A stretch of DNA of 42,898 nt. Origin: a virus. Position numbers and translations under genes: made by a program. Positions 21,883-30,200 of this stretch are shown here, one piece after another. Below the pieces are notes generated by a model. That model worked only from the letters and a program-made list of their open reading frames with translations, made no database searches and was not told the DNA's origin. Numbering within the stretch: position 1 is the stretch's first letter; the number at the start of each line of letters is the position of its first letter. The DNA is taken from positions 1 to 42,898 of the IMG/VR virus record IMGVR_UViG_3300021962_000213; one strand, 5' to 3'.

Positions 21883-22143
21883 ATGAATGAAGCATATTTG
21901 AATATTCAAACTATTGGAAAAGGTATTGATAACAGATTTTATGCAGTACAAGGACCAGTAAGTTTTGAAAATGACCAAGAGCTATTTTTCTATTTGAAAG
22001 ATTATTATATTCATAAACCAGCTGGAAGACTGCAACAGTTTAAAGGTGATATAACTGCGTATAGAGATGTGTCCAGAACTCAACCATTTATGAAAGTAGA
22101 GTTTGAATATGGAAAAGTTAAAAGCCAATTAATTTATACGTAG
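21883..22143 (+). CDS. Unknown protein, last gene of the early region (86 aa)
   Basis: The ATG at 21883 is chosen because TTAGGAGA lies eight bases before it; an in-frame ATG at 21862 precedes that site. Begins MNEAYLNIQTIGKGIDNRFY and has mixed strands and helices, ending YGKVKSQLIYT. It is followed by a terminator. No family recognised. Confidence 0.55.
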   Translation: MNEAYLNIQTIGKGIDNRFYAVQGPVSFENDQELFFYLKDYYIHKPAGRLQQFKGDITAYRDVSRTQPFMKVEFEYGKVKSQLIYT

Positions 22144-22165
22144 CCCCAACGTATATGCACGGAGA

Positions 22166-22193
22166 GAGCCAGGACTTCGGTCCTGGTTTTCTT
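22166..22193 (+). terminator. Rho-independent terminator of the early region
   Basis: GCCAGGAC (22168-22175), a UUCG-type loop (TTCG), GTCCTGGT (22180-22187), then TTTCTTTT. The TTCG tetraloop makes it very stable. The stem resembles the terminator at 20093. Confidence 0.9.
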
Positions 22194-22257
22194 TTGGTCC
22201 TGGTATCTAGTTCGATTTCAGAAAAATATATATGCTTGCTGGGACGGTGAGCGAGTA

Positions 22258-22330
22258 AGCCAGCAGACATACGCACACCTAAGACAGAACCGAGCAAACC
22301 CTACGCACACAACCCCACAACCTACACACG
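22258..22330 (+). repeat. A/C-rich, T-poor tract with TACGCACAC repeats
   Basis: In 22261-22330 I count only four T in 70 bases, in a genome near one third T, and long runs of A and C. TACGCACAC occurs at 22270-22278 and 22302-22310, and a degenerate TACACACG at 22323-22330. Such strand asymmetry is unlike every other part of the window and fits a single-stranded or protein-binding function. Confidence 0.6.
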
Positions 22331-22415
22331 ATTATTAATAACCCCCCAATGTCAATCGAGCAGGCGTGAAAATATATATGAATACGTCAATGTTTACTTG
22401 GTAATTTCAGATCAG

Positions 22416-22495
22416 TGGAGGTGCTGGGAGTTGCACCCAGGTTGAGTAAGTAGTGATATTGGAACAAACATCTTACTGCTATCTACATCACCCCC
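22416..22495 (-). ncRNA. tRNA-like structure (atypical or degenerate tRNA)
   Basis: Read on the - strand from 22495, GGGGGTG pairs with CACCTCC (22423-22417) as a full 7-bp acceptor stem with one G-U, followed by an A discriminator. Just before it lies a perfect T-arm: CTGGG, loop TGCAACT, CCCAG, matching the T-loop consensus at five of seven positions. Between them is no canonical D-arm; instead AGTAAG pairs with CTTACT around an inner GATGT/ATATC hairpin with an 8-nt loop containing GTT. CCA is not encoded. It resembles the tRNA-like domain of tmRNA or a decayed tRNA more than a working tRNA. Confidence 0.5.
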
Positions 22496-22506
22496 AGTAG
22501 ACAGTA

Positions 22507-22534
22507 TACTATATGTAGTAGGTACTATATGTGG
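22507..22534 (+). repeat. Two direct repeats, 16-base period
   Basis: TACTATATGTAG (22507-22518) and TACTATATGTGG (22523-22534) differ at one base and are 16 bases apart. Possible iteron or operator pair, next to a large palindrome. Confidence 0.55.
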
Positions 22535-22539
22535 TATTT

Positions 22540-22576
22540 ACAATAAAAACATACAATATGTTGTGTTTATTATTGT
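22540..22576. repeat. 37-bp imperfect palindrome
   Basis: The outer arms ACAATAA and TTATTGT are exact, the inner TACAA/GTTGT is close, and the centre is near 22558. AT-rich (five G or C per arm at most), so it is a likely protein-binding dyad or unwinding element rather than a terminator. Confidence 0.55.
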
Positions 22577-22704
22577 AATCTTTAAATGTCGGATTGTAGA
22601 CGTAGCGATCCCTGTGTCACTCCCAACCCAAACCAGTTTATTAAGTGTAGTAACAATATAAGCGTTCTCTCTCCGTAATAAATAACATGTGAGGAATGTC
22701 CCTT

Positions 22705-22787
22705 TGCGGACGACTTATGCGGACCTGCTATGCCAACATGTATTACGACTTTATCTTATGGACCTGTTATAGGCAGGAAGTCCATAA
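22705..22787 (+). repeat. Repeat/hairpin block before the terminase promoter
   Basis: TGCGGAC occurs at 22705-22711 and 22718-22724. TTATGCGGACCTGCTATGCC (22715-22734) recurs in changed form as TTATGGACCTGTTATAGGC (22756-22774). The second copy forms a strong stem: TTATGGAC (22756-22763) with GTCCATAA (22780-22787) and an inner CTG/CAG. No T-run follows, so it is not a standard terminator. Confidence 0.6.
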
Positions 22788-22790
22788 TGT

Positions 22791-22820
22791 TTGTTCCGAT
22801 TTATTAATCTATGCTACACT
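22791..22820 (+). promoter_or_regulatory. Terminase/late promoter
   Basis: TTGTTC (22791-22796), an 18-base spacer, then TACACT (22815-22820) with an extended TGC. The start site would be near 22827, about seven bases before the terminase ATG, and there is no Shine-Dalgarno sequence, so the mRNA is nearly leaderless. Confidence 0.6.
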
Positions 22821-22828
22821 ATAGCATA
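22810..22828. promoter_or_regulatory. Operator-like dyad over the terminase -10
   Basis: TATGCTA (22810-22816) and TAGCATA (22822-22828) are exact inverted arms with a five-base spacer, placed over the -10 and start site. A bound dimer would block the promoter. No obvious free-standing repressor gene is present; the HTH in terminase itself is one candidate for the binder. Confidence 0.5.
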
Positions 22829-22833
22829 TAGAT

Positions 22834-24759
22834 ATGTCAAGTAAAGAAAAAATCACAATCTGCACAGCTTCTGACTGTGTTGTCCCCTTACCAGAAGGTA
22901 GGAAGAAATACTGTAGTGAGAAATGTGGCAACAGAGTAAAGAAAAGAGCATACAGAGCCAGGAAGTCTACCAGTGACATACAGGTCATTAAAGAGATTGA
23001 TCCACAGATACAGAAGCGTAGAGGTGATTATTACGCAGTAATGAAGAAAAAAAATTTTTTTAACGACATTCTAGAAGGTAAGAAAACAAAGAAGGAGATT
23101 GCAGACATTTTGAATTGCAGTCAGGCAACAGTGTCCAGAGCTATGGCAGCGTATGTTGAAGACATCACAAAGCAGGCAGAGTTTGAAAAGAAGCAGCGTG
23201 ATAAAGATGACGATAGCTTTGTAACGTATAACATATCTGTAGAAGATTTTATAAAATTTAGAGATGATTATTTTTTAACAGAGCAAGGTAAAAAATATGA
23301 GACACCAGAGTTTCAAAAAAAGTGGATTGAAGCTATAATAGAAAGCATACTGCACGGAAAAAGGTTGATGATCTTGTCTCCGCCACGACATGGTAAGACG
23401 GATTTGCTAACTCACTTTTGTGTGTATATGATATGTAAAAATCCTAACATTCGTGTAATGTGGGTTGGTGGTAACGAAGATATTGCAAAGAATGCTGTAG
23501 GTTCGGTACTAGACCATTTAGAAAACAACGAAGGACTTATTCAAGATTATGGAGATTGGGACGGATTTAGACCTACAAATCGCAGTGGAAAAAGCTGGTC
23601 GTCCAGTCAATTTACTGTTGCAACTAGAACAGTCTCTGGTATTAAGTCGCCAACTCTTGTCGCAATTGGAAAAGGAGGTAAGATCCTTTCCAGAGACGCA
23701 GACCTTATTATCGCAGACGACATTGAAGATCATGGAAGTACTGTGCAACCAAGTGCTAGAGAAAGCACCAGGAACTGGTGGACGACAACACTACAGTCAA
23801 GAAAAGAGGAACATACTGGAATGGTCGTCATTGGATCAAGACAGCACCCAGACGATCTTTACCATCATCTCTTAGAAAACCAGGCATGGGAAAGCATTGT
23901 AGAACGTGCGCACGATTTAGAAATACCTTTAGAAGATGAGACATTAGACCATACGCCACATTTGTTGTGGTCGAACAAACGTTCGCATAAGTGGTTATTA
24001 GAACAATTACATGCTGCTGAAACTACTGGTGGTAGAGCTATCTTTGAAATGGTATATCTTAATAAAGCAATACCAGACGGCATGTCATTATTTACAGCAG
24101 AGATGGTTGATAAATGTTTAGACAAATCACGTAAGCTAGGTGACGTGCCACCGCATACTACATTGATTGCAGGTTTAGATCCAGCAAGTACTGGATACCA
24201 AGCAGCAGTGCTTTGGGCATATAATGTAAAAACACAACAAGTCTGGTTAGTAGATTTAAAAAATGATCAAGGTGGTGGTATCGGTAAAGCATTAAAATTA
24301 ATGCAAGAATGGTATGACAAGTATTGGTTAAGTCATTGGGTAATTGAAGAAAATGGATTTCAAAGAGCTATAGGTCAAGATAAAGATATTAGAAATTGGG
24401 CAGCTAATCATGGTGTACGTATTGAAGGACATCAAACCTATAAAAACAAATGGGATCCAACATTTGGTGTTACTAGCATGGTTGGACAGTATGAAACAGA
24501 GAAAATAAATTTACCTTGGTCAGACGCAAAGACTAAGAATAAAGTAGGTATATTTAGACAACAACTGCTATACTTTAGTCAAGCAGGTGCTAGCAATAGT
24601 CGCAACGTTAAGACAAAAACTGACTTAGTAATGGCAAGTTGGTTTCCTATGAAGCGTATACGCACCAACGTAAAAATGATGTTGGCGTACACTCAAAACG
24701 ACTATACTCCTAGTTATGCAGACTTTAAAAGTACAGATTACAATGAGGTGCCTTGGTAA
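22834..24759 (+). CDS. terL: Terminase large subunit with N-terminal zinc finger and HTH
   Basis: A 641-aa packaging motor. Residues 10-31 carry four cysteines (C10, C15, C27, C31). Residues 86-105 form a helix-turn-helix (KKEIADILNCSQATVSRAMA). The ATPase domain follows: Walker A at 182-189 (SPPRHGKT) and Walker B LIIADD at 291-296 followed by Glu. The nuclease domain begins with D449 (AGLDPAST) and continues with VIEENGFQ. The usual large subunit lacks the N-terminal 120 residues; here they could replace a separate small subunit, which I do not find. Starts at an almost leaderless ATG and overlaps the portal gene by one base. Confidence 0.92.
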   Translation: MSSKEKITICTASDCVVPLPEGRKKYCSEKCGNRVKKRAYRARKSTSDIQVIKEIDPQIQKRRGDYYAVMKKKNFFNDILEGKKTKKEIADILNCSQATVSRAMAAYVEDITKQAEFEKKQRDKDDDSFVTYNISVEDFIKFRDDYFLTEQGKKYETPEFQKKWIEAIIESILHGKRLMILSPPRHGKTDLLTHFCVYMICKNPNIRVMWVGGNEDIAKNAVGSVLDHLENNEGLIQDYGDWDGFRPTNRSGKSWSSSQFTVATRTVSGIKSPTLVAIGKGGKILSRDADLIIADDIEDHGSTVQPSARESTRNWWTTTLQSRKEEHTGMVVIGSRQHPDDLYHHLLENQAWESIVERAHDLEIPLEDETLDHTPHLLWSNKRSHKWLLEQLHAAETTGGRAIFEMVYLNKAIPDGMSLFTAEMVDKCLDKSRKLGDVPPHTTLIAGLDPASTGYQAAVLWAYNVKTQQVWLVDLKNDQGGGIGKALKLMQEWYDKYWLSHWVIEENGFQRAIGQDKDIRNWAANHGVRIEGHQTYKNKWDPTFGVTSMVGQYETEKINLPWSDAKTKNKVGIFRQQLLYFSQAGASNSRNVKTKTDLVMASWFPMKRIRTNVKMMLAYTQNDYTPSYADFKSTDYNEVPW

Positions 24760-26513
24760 TGGTTTATAGTCCAGACGAGCTTTTAGTAAAAGTAGACGAC
24801 TTAAAAGGAATGACCGAACATAGTGGTCACTACGAATATAGAGATAGAGTAAGAAATATTTTAAATGGCGGTTCAGCAGGTATTGCTGCATTGCTTGGTG
24901 AGAACGCTAAAAACTATGACGCTGACTTACCAGTACCTAATCTTATACATTCTGGATTAGAACACTTAGCACAAAAGCTAGGAAGAATGCCTGACATTAA
25001 AGTTGATCCTTATGACAATAGAGATAGTGAACGTGCTAAAAGTAAAGCACAAAAACTAGAGAGAATAGTAAATAGCTTTGATCTAAATTCAAAAATGGAA
25101 AAGCAATTACCACAAGCAGCTAGGTGGTTACCTGGTTATGGTTTTGCTGTATGGGTAATTAGACAGAAAAAAGGTCCAGACGGAGTTATGTATCCGCATG
25201 CAGAATTGCGTGATCCTTATGATTGTTATCCAGGTTACTATGGTGCAGACCAAGAACCAAAAGAAATGGCATTAGTTAGATTAGTTCCTAATGCGGTAAT
25301 AAAATCTATGTATCCACAAGCACAAGTTGTTGTTGATCCAAGTGGTCAATTCCCATCAGGATATTCTAAGTTTAAATATACTGACGCTTATCAAAGAAGT
25401 TGGGATAACCATTTAGCAGACGGAACAGAACTTGTAGAGTTTTATGATGAAGAAGGTACATACATTTTCTTACCAGACCAAAAACAAATTTTAGATTTTA
25501 TTCCTAATCCATTAAAGTCTGGTCCAAGATTTGTTATAGCTAAAAGATTTAGCTTTGATAGATTGCAAGGACAATATGACCATGTATTAGGTTTAATGGC
25601 AGCTATGGCAAAGATTAACGTATTGTCAATCATTGCTATGGAAGACAGTGTATTTACTGAAACCAACATTATTGGTGAATTAGAAAGTGGAAATTATAAA
25701 CGTGGTAGATTTGCAGTAAACTATTTTACTCCAGGTTCATCAGTTACAAAACCACCTAACAATGTACCGTATCAGTTGTTTCAGCAAATAGATAGAATTG
25801 AAAGACAGTTAAGAGTTGGTTCTAGCTATCCAGTATCAGATGACGCAATATCTCCCAATAGTTTCGTTACTGGTAGAGGACTGCAAGAATTACTATCATC
25901 AGTCGATCTCAACGTAAAAGAATATCAATTAGCACTTAAAGACGCATTACAAGAATTGGATATGAAACGTTTAGAGATGGACGAAGTGCTTAACGGTAAG
26001 CAAACAAAACCATTAGCAGGATATTTTCAAGGTACAGCTTATGCTGAAACTTATAATCCAGAAAGAGATATATCTGGAATGTACAGAACAAGACGTGTAT
26101 ATGGAGTTATGGCAGGTTTTGATGAACCAACTAAGATTGTCTCTGGACTTCAATTATTACAAGCTGGAATTATAGATAAAGAAACGTTACAAGAAAATAT
26201 GGACGGTCTTGAAAATGTACAAAAGATTAACGATAGAATATTAAAAGATGAAGCTGAACGTACATTGTTTGAAACATTAAAGGTACAAGCAAGTCAAGGC
26301 GATCCAAAAGCAACTATGGCGTTAGTACAAATTTATAAATCACCAAGCAATATGCAAGAAGTATTAGATAAGTTTTATACAGCTACTGAACCAGAAGTTC
26401 CAGAAGCAGAAGCAGCTATGTTAGAACAAATGATGGGAGGTGGTCAACCAGCACCACAAGGTCCAGCACCAGACATTCGATCATTACTATTACAAGGATT
26501 ACCACAGGGATAA
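24759..26513 (+). CDS. Portal protein
   Basis: A 584-aa protein right after terminase with TAATG coupling; a TTG six bases earlier is less likely. It begins MVYSPDELLVKVDDLKGMTE and has the portal pattern: NPNLIHSGLEHLAQKLG-type helix near 65-80, WLPGYGFAVWVI, a long central helix region (QQIDRIERQLRVGSSYPVSD) and an acidic/Pro-rich C-terminus (MLEQMMGGGQPAPQGPAPD). It forms the dodecameric channel at the head vertex. The segment FVTGRGLQELLSSVDLNVKE marks the long stem helix. Size is typical for short-tailed and actinobacterial phages. Confidence 0.85.
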   Translation: MVYSPDELLVKVDDLKGMTEHSGHYEYRDRVRNILNGGSAGIAALLGENAKNYDADLPVPNLIHSGLEHLAQKLGRMPDIKVDPYDNRDSERAKSKAQKLERIVNSFDLNSKMEKQLPQAARWLPGYGFAVWVIRQKKGPDGVMYPHAELRDPYDCYPGYYGADQEPKEMALVRLVPNAVIKSMYPQAQVVVDPSGQFPSGYSKFKYTDAYQRSWDNHLADGTELVEFYDEEGTYIFLPDQKQILDFIPNPLKSGPRFVIAKRFSFDRLQGQYDHVLGLMAAMAKINVLSIIAMEDSVFTETNIIGELESGNYKRGRFAVNYFTPGSSVTKPPNNVPYQLFQQIDRIERQLRVGSSYPVSDDAISPNSFVTGRGLQELLSSVDLNVKEYQLALKDALQELDMKRLEMDEVLNGKQTKPLAGYFQGTAYAETYNPERDISGMYRTRRVYGVMAGFDEPTKIVSGLQLLQAGIIDKETLQENMDGLENVQKINDRILKDEAERTLFETLKVQASQGDPKATMALVQIYKSPSNMQEVLDKFYTATEPEVPEAEAAMLEQMMGGGQPAPQGPAPDIRSLLLQGLPQG

Positions 26514-26740
26514 TGGGATTTATAGAAAACGAAAACACCAATAGAAAATTTGCAGACATCTGCAATAATTCTTTATTTGATGTATGGCAACGATCACAAG
26601 AATACATAGAAGATATTGAAGAAGATGAAGAAGCTACATACTCTGCATTTCCGCAAGGTATGATTGTTCAATATATTCCAAATGGATTAATCATAATGTT
26701 TGGTCCGCCACCAGAAGGAGAAGAATATGGCGAATGGTAG
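26513..26740 (+). CDS. Small acidic protein, unknown (75 aa)
   Basis: TAATG-coupled to the portal. Begins MGFIENENTNRKFADICNNS and contains an acidic run (YIEDIEEDEEAT) and a hydrophobic strand pair (GMIVQYIPNGLIIMFGPPPE). It overlaps the start of the next gene and carries its ribosome site. Possible head-completion or portal-associated protein, from position. Confidence 0.6.
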   Translation: MGFIENENTNRKFADICNNSLFDVWQRSQEYIEDIEEDEEATYSAFPQGMIVQYIPNGLIIMFGPPPEGEEYGEW

Positions 26741-27215
26741 TAGTAGAGATATGGGCAGAAGGGGCGGAAAGAAAAGTACCGCACCTGCAAGACCTGCCGC
26801 AGTTTCTGGTCCAGGAAAATTAGCTAGAAGAACAGATAGTGCAGTTCCATCTATACAAGATGTACAAGCTATGGCTTCAGGTACTTATGGAGAAGAACAA
26901 CAACTTGTAGAACAAGTTAGAGATGGCGGAATAATAGAAGGTGAACAACAACGTACACCAGTAGCAGCAGCACCAGGACAAGCTGCACCTAGACCAATAG
27001 GTGGAGTTCCAGCAGAGTTAGCAGATATATTTGCACCTGATCCTGAAGGTGGAGATTTAAACGCTTATCAAAGACCACAAGAACAAATTACTTTAGAACC
27101 TGATGACGTATTATTAATCAGAGCAATGGCAGAAGCAAATCCAACTAATGAACTATTAGGTTTATTACAGTTTGCTTCCCAGAGAGCAAGAAGTAGAAAT
27201 ATAGAAGGAATGTGA
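26727..27215 (+). CDS. Structural accessory protein, unstructured N-terminus (162 aa)
   Basis: The ATG at 26727 is chosen for its AGAAGGAGAAG ribosome site; an upstream in-frame start would add nine residues. The N-terminal half is Gly/Ala/Pro/Arg-rich and probably disordered (RDMGRRGGKKSTAPARPAAV), and the C-terminal part is helical (LLIRAMAEANPTNELLGLLQ). Located between portal and the giant internal proteins. A scaffold-like or internal core protein is possible; not recognised. Confidence 0.55.
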   Translation: MANGSSRDMGRRGGKKSTAPARPAAVSGPGKLARRTDSAVPSIQDVQAMASGTYGEEQQLVEQVRDGGIIEGEQQRTPVAAAPGQAAPRPIGGVPAELADIFAPDPEGGDLNAYQRPQEQITLEPDDVLLIRAMAEANPTNELLGLLQFASQRARSRNIEGM

Positions 27216-27216
27216 C

Positions 27217-30200
27217 GTGGGTGTCTATTTTAGGGATAATCCAAAGTCCGAAGAAAATTTATACAAAGATATAGCTAAACGTTATTCACAATACGAACAA
27301 GCAAAGAAAAACGTAAATGTAGAAGACGCTGCAAGAGCAAGTACAATAGCTAAATTATATCCTAACTTCTCACCAGATGTTATTACAGCAATGACAATGT
27401 TAAATGTAAAACCAGAGAGTGAGTTGTTAAAAGATATATCAAGAACTATTACAGAATACAATTCTAAAACTATAAAAGATAAAGTACTTGATCCACTAAA
27501 AGCTGCTACTAGATTTACATTTTTAGGGTTTGAAGATTTATATAGAACATTAGTAGATAGACCAATTAATTCATTTATTGCTTCTACTTTTGGAGACAAA
27601 GCAGAACAATTAACATTTAGTGAAGCATATAAACAATCTGGTAAGTCAACAGTTAAACAAGTATTTAATGAAATGTCTGCTGGACGTAAAGTTAATTTAG
27701 GTGACGGCATACTTCCTCAATCAGATATGTTTGATCCACAAAATCCTAACTCTAAATTTTATGATGAATATCAAACAATGATTAAAGGTGGCATTGATCC
27801 TAACCAGGCACAAAAATATTTACAAGATTATTTAGGTACACCTATCACAGAGATAGACGCAAGAATGCAAGAAGAAAGCGGTAACTTTACTATTTCGAAA
27901 ACTAAAGATGGTTATCGTGGTCCATCAGTTCCTATATCACTTGGTAGAGCTTTAGCATTACAAGTTGTAGAACCTAACACTAGAACATTTGATATGGTCT
28001 CTGGTGTTATTGACGCTGGTAAAGTTTTATTCTTAGATCCAGCTAACTACTTATCATTAGGTGTAAAAGCATTAACTAAAGGTTCTAAGACATTAAAAGC
28101 TAGTCCTTATCTTATTGAAAAGCTACAAGCATTACCAGCAGAAAAATTAAATGATGTACAAAAAGCAGCATTAGGAATACATAACAAAGGTTGGGGCTTA
28201 AAGTTTATAGAAGGTGAAAGAGTATCAGATTATCTTAGTAGAGATAAAGGTGGTGGAAGATTAATAGAATATTTATCTACTATTGACGATCCTAATAAAT
28301 TTATTGATACATTTGATGTATATGATCCAGATACAATTAAAGCATTTATGGACGTTACACAAGACTTTACTAAAACACCTGAAGAAAAAATAGTTGGTGT
28401 TGCAGAATTATTAAATGAAATGTTAGGTATTAGAGGTGTTGGGTTAGGAGATATAAAACCTACTGTTGGTGCATTAGGAAGTATTTTAGGTTCAGCAACT
28501 GAAAAATTAGTTGGTGGTGTTGACGCTGGATATGGTGCAATCTTTGGTGCTAAAAAAGTATTAAGACAAAAATTAATGAACAGTCCTGACCGTGCAGCAA
28601 GAGTAATTGGAACGTATGCAAAAGAATTACCTTATAGATATTTAGATAGTTCACAAATTAGTGACGCTGTTAGAAATATTAAATTGTTTATGGATCAAAC
28701 AACTATAGACACAACAGCTAAATCACAGATTATGAACAGAGCTATACGATTAAAAGAAGGCGATACTACTGAAATGTTTAATCTAACTAAAGATATGGTT
28801 AGCGTTGTAGCTGATGATTTAGTAGAAAATTATGGAGTTAGATTAGAAGACGCAGATGACTTTAAAAAATTATTTGAAAACTCTACAGAAGAAATGCGTG
28901 CATATTTTATTAATGCAGTTACAGGTAAAGAAGCACTTAATCCTGGTGCAGCAAAAATGGATATTATTGTTAATGGTCAAGTAGGTTCAGTACCTGATCC
29001 ACATACTCTTACACAATTTATTAACAGAACAATACCGTTACCAGATCCTACACAATTATCTAAAGCTATGAACTCTATGTCAATTATTAGAGCTAAAGCA
29101 CAAAAAGCTGGATTTGGAAATATCTTTGATAACTTGCCTAAAAATATGAAACAAAGTGCAGTATCAAAAATTATAGATAGTTACTACGGAGATTTCTGGA
29201 AACCATTTGTATTGTTACGTGGTGCATGGTTACTACGTGTTGTTGGAGAAGAACAAGTACGTATGTATGCACGTGGCTATGAAAATATTTTTTCAAGACC
29301 ATTAAGTATTTTATCTTTAGGATTGTTAAAAGGAACTGACGCTTCTGAAATAAAAAGATGGACACAGAAGAATGTTGTATTTGATGACATACTTGGTAAT
29401 CCATTAAAGGAAGCAGATGAATGGGCTAAAGCAAGTTCACGTAGAAATGGCGTACACAATAATGATTATCTATATGGTGGTGGTAGAAGAAGTCAAAGAA
29501 CTAGAGCTAAAATGCGTGCTAACAAACAAAATCCACAATACTATGACACTACTAATAAAACAGAAGCATTAGTAGATAAAGAACGTGGTGGTACAAAAAA
29601 ATGGAAATTATATACCACAGGATTAATTAACGACATTGGTTTTATGAACAATGATAGTTTATTTCAATTTTTGTTTAGAGGTGCTAATTCAGATAAAAGA
29701 AGACAAATGCGATTAGAAGAATTTGTTGCTGGTGAAAGTGACAGAGCAAAAGAAATAATTGAAATGTTTAATAAAGGTGGTTCTACGTATAAGAGAATGA
29801 TGTCAACACCTGGTGGTCGTTATGTATATGCACAAAGTTATTATGCAAGACTTAAACAATTTGCTGGTGGTAGATTTACTGATGATGTAGATATACTAAA
29901 TGATTTAGCTACTAAAACTGTTATTGATGAAATAGATTTTACAAAGACACCTTATTTGTTTGATGACACACCTATTGATAACAATCTATTCAATCTTCTT
30001 ACTACAGGTAAATTAAAATACTTAGATCCTAAGTTTGGTGATGACACACTTGATATGTATTTGGAAAGTATTACTAATGGTGTTAAAAGAGAATACACAA
30101 ACAAAAGTTTATATGATGAAGTCAATGAAATATTGTTTGATGAGAATGGAAAGTTTTTAGATAAGTTACCAGAGTTTGTAGCAGCAGGTTCACCAGATTA

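Larger units (their letters stand above)
22200..22833. other. Main non-coding region before terminase
   Basis: About 630 bases without a convincing ORF on either strand, the longest such stretch in the window. In order it holds a pair TGCTGG/CCAGCA (22232-22265), an A/C-rich tract (22258-22330), a run of six C (22342-22347), a - strand tRNA-like structure (22416-22495), 12-bp direct repeats (22507, 22523), a 37-bp imperfect palindrome (22540-22576), a repeat/hairpin block (22705-22787) and the terminase promoter. Its location beside terminase and its repeats make it the best candidate for the packaging (pac) site and/or replication origin. Confidence 0.6.

Noticed and set aside
22232-22265. 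TGCTGG/CCAGCA pair as a terminator
   Set aside because: Only six base pairs with a long loop and no T-run; the real terminator is just upstream at 22166-22193.
22416-22495. Functional tRNA-Asn (GTT in the loop)
   Set aside because: The loop is eight bases, position 37 would be C instead of a purine, the D-arm is absent and no CCA is encoded; kept only as a tRNA-like structure.
22200-22833. CRISPR array or integrase attachment site in the main non-coding region
   Set aside because: Repeats are too few, short and unevenly spaced for CRISPR, and no integrase or excisionase gene was found anywhere.
23549-23875. 108-aa + strand frame within terminase
   Set aside because: Lies wholly inside the ATPase domain coding region in a different frame with no ribosome site.
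27282-27710. 142-aa - strand open frame inside the 1805-aa gene
   Set aside because: Low-complexity Ser/Leu-rich translation typical of antisense frames in AT-rich DNA, with no start signals; the + strand frame is continuous.
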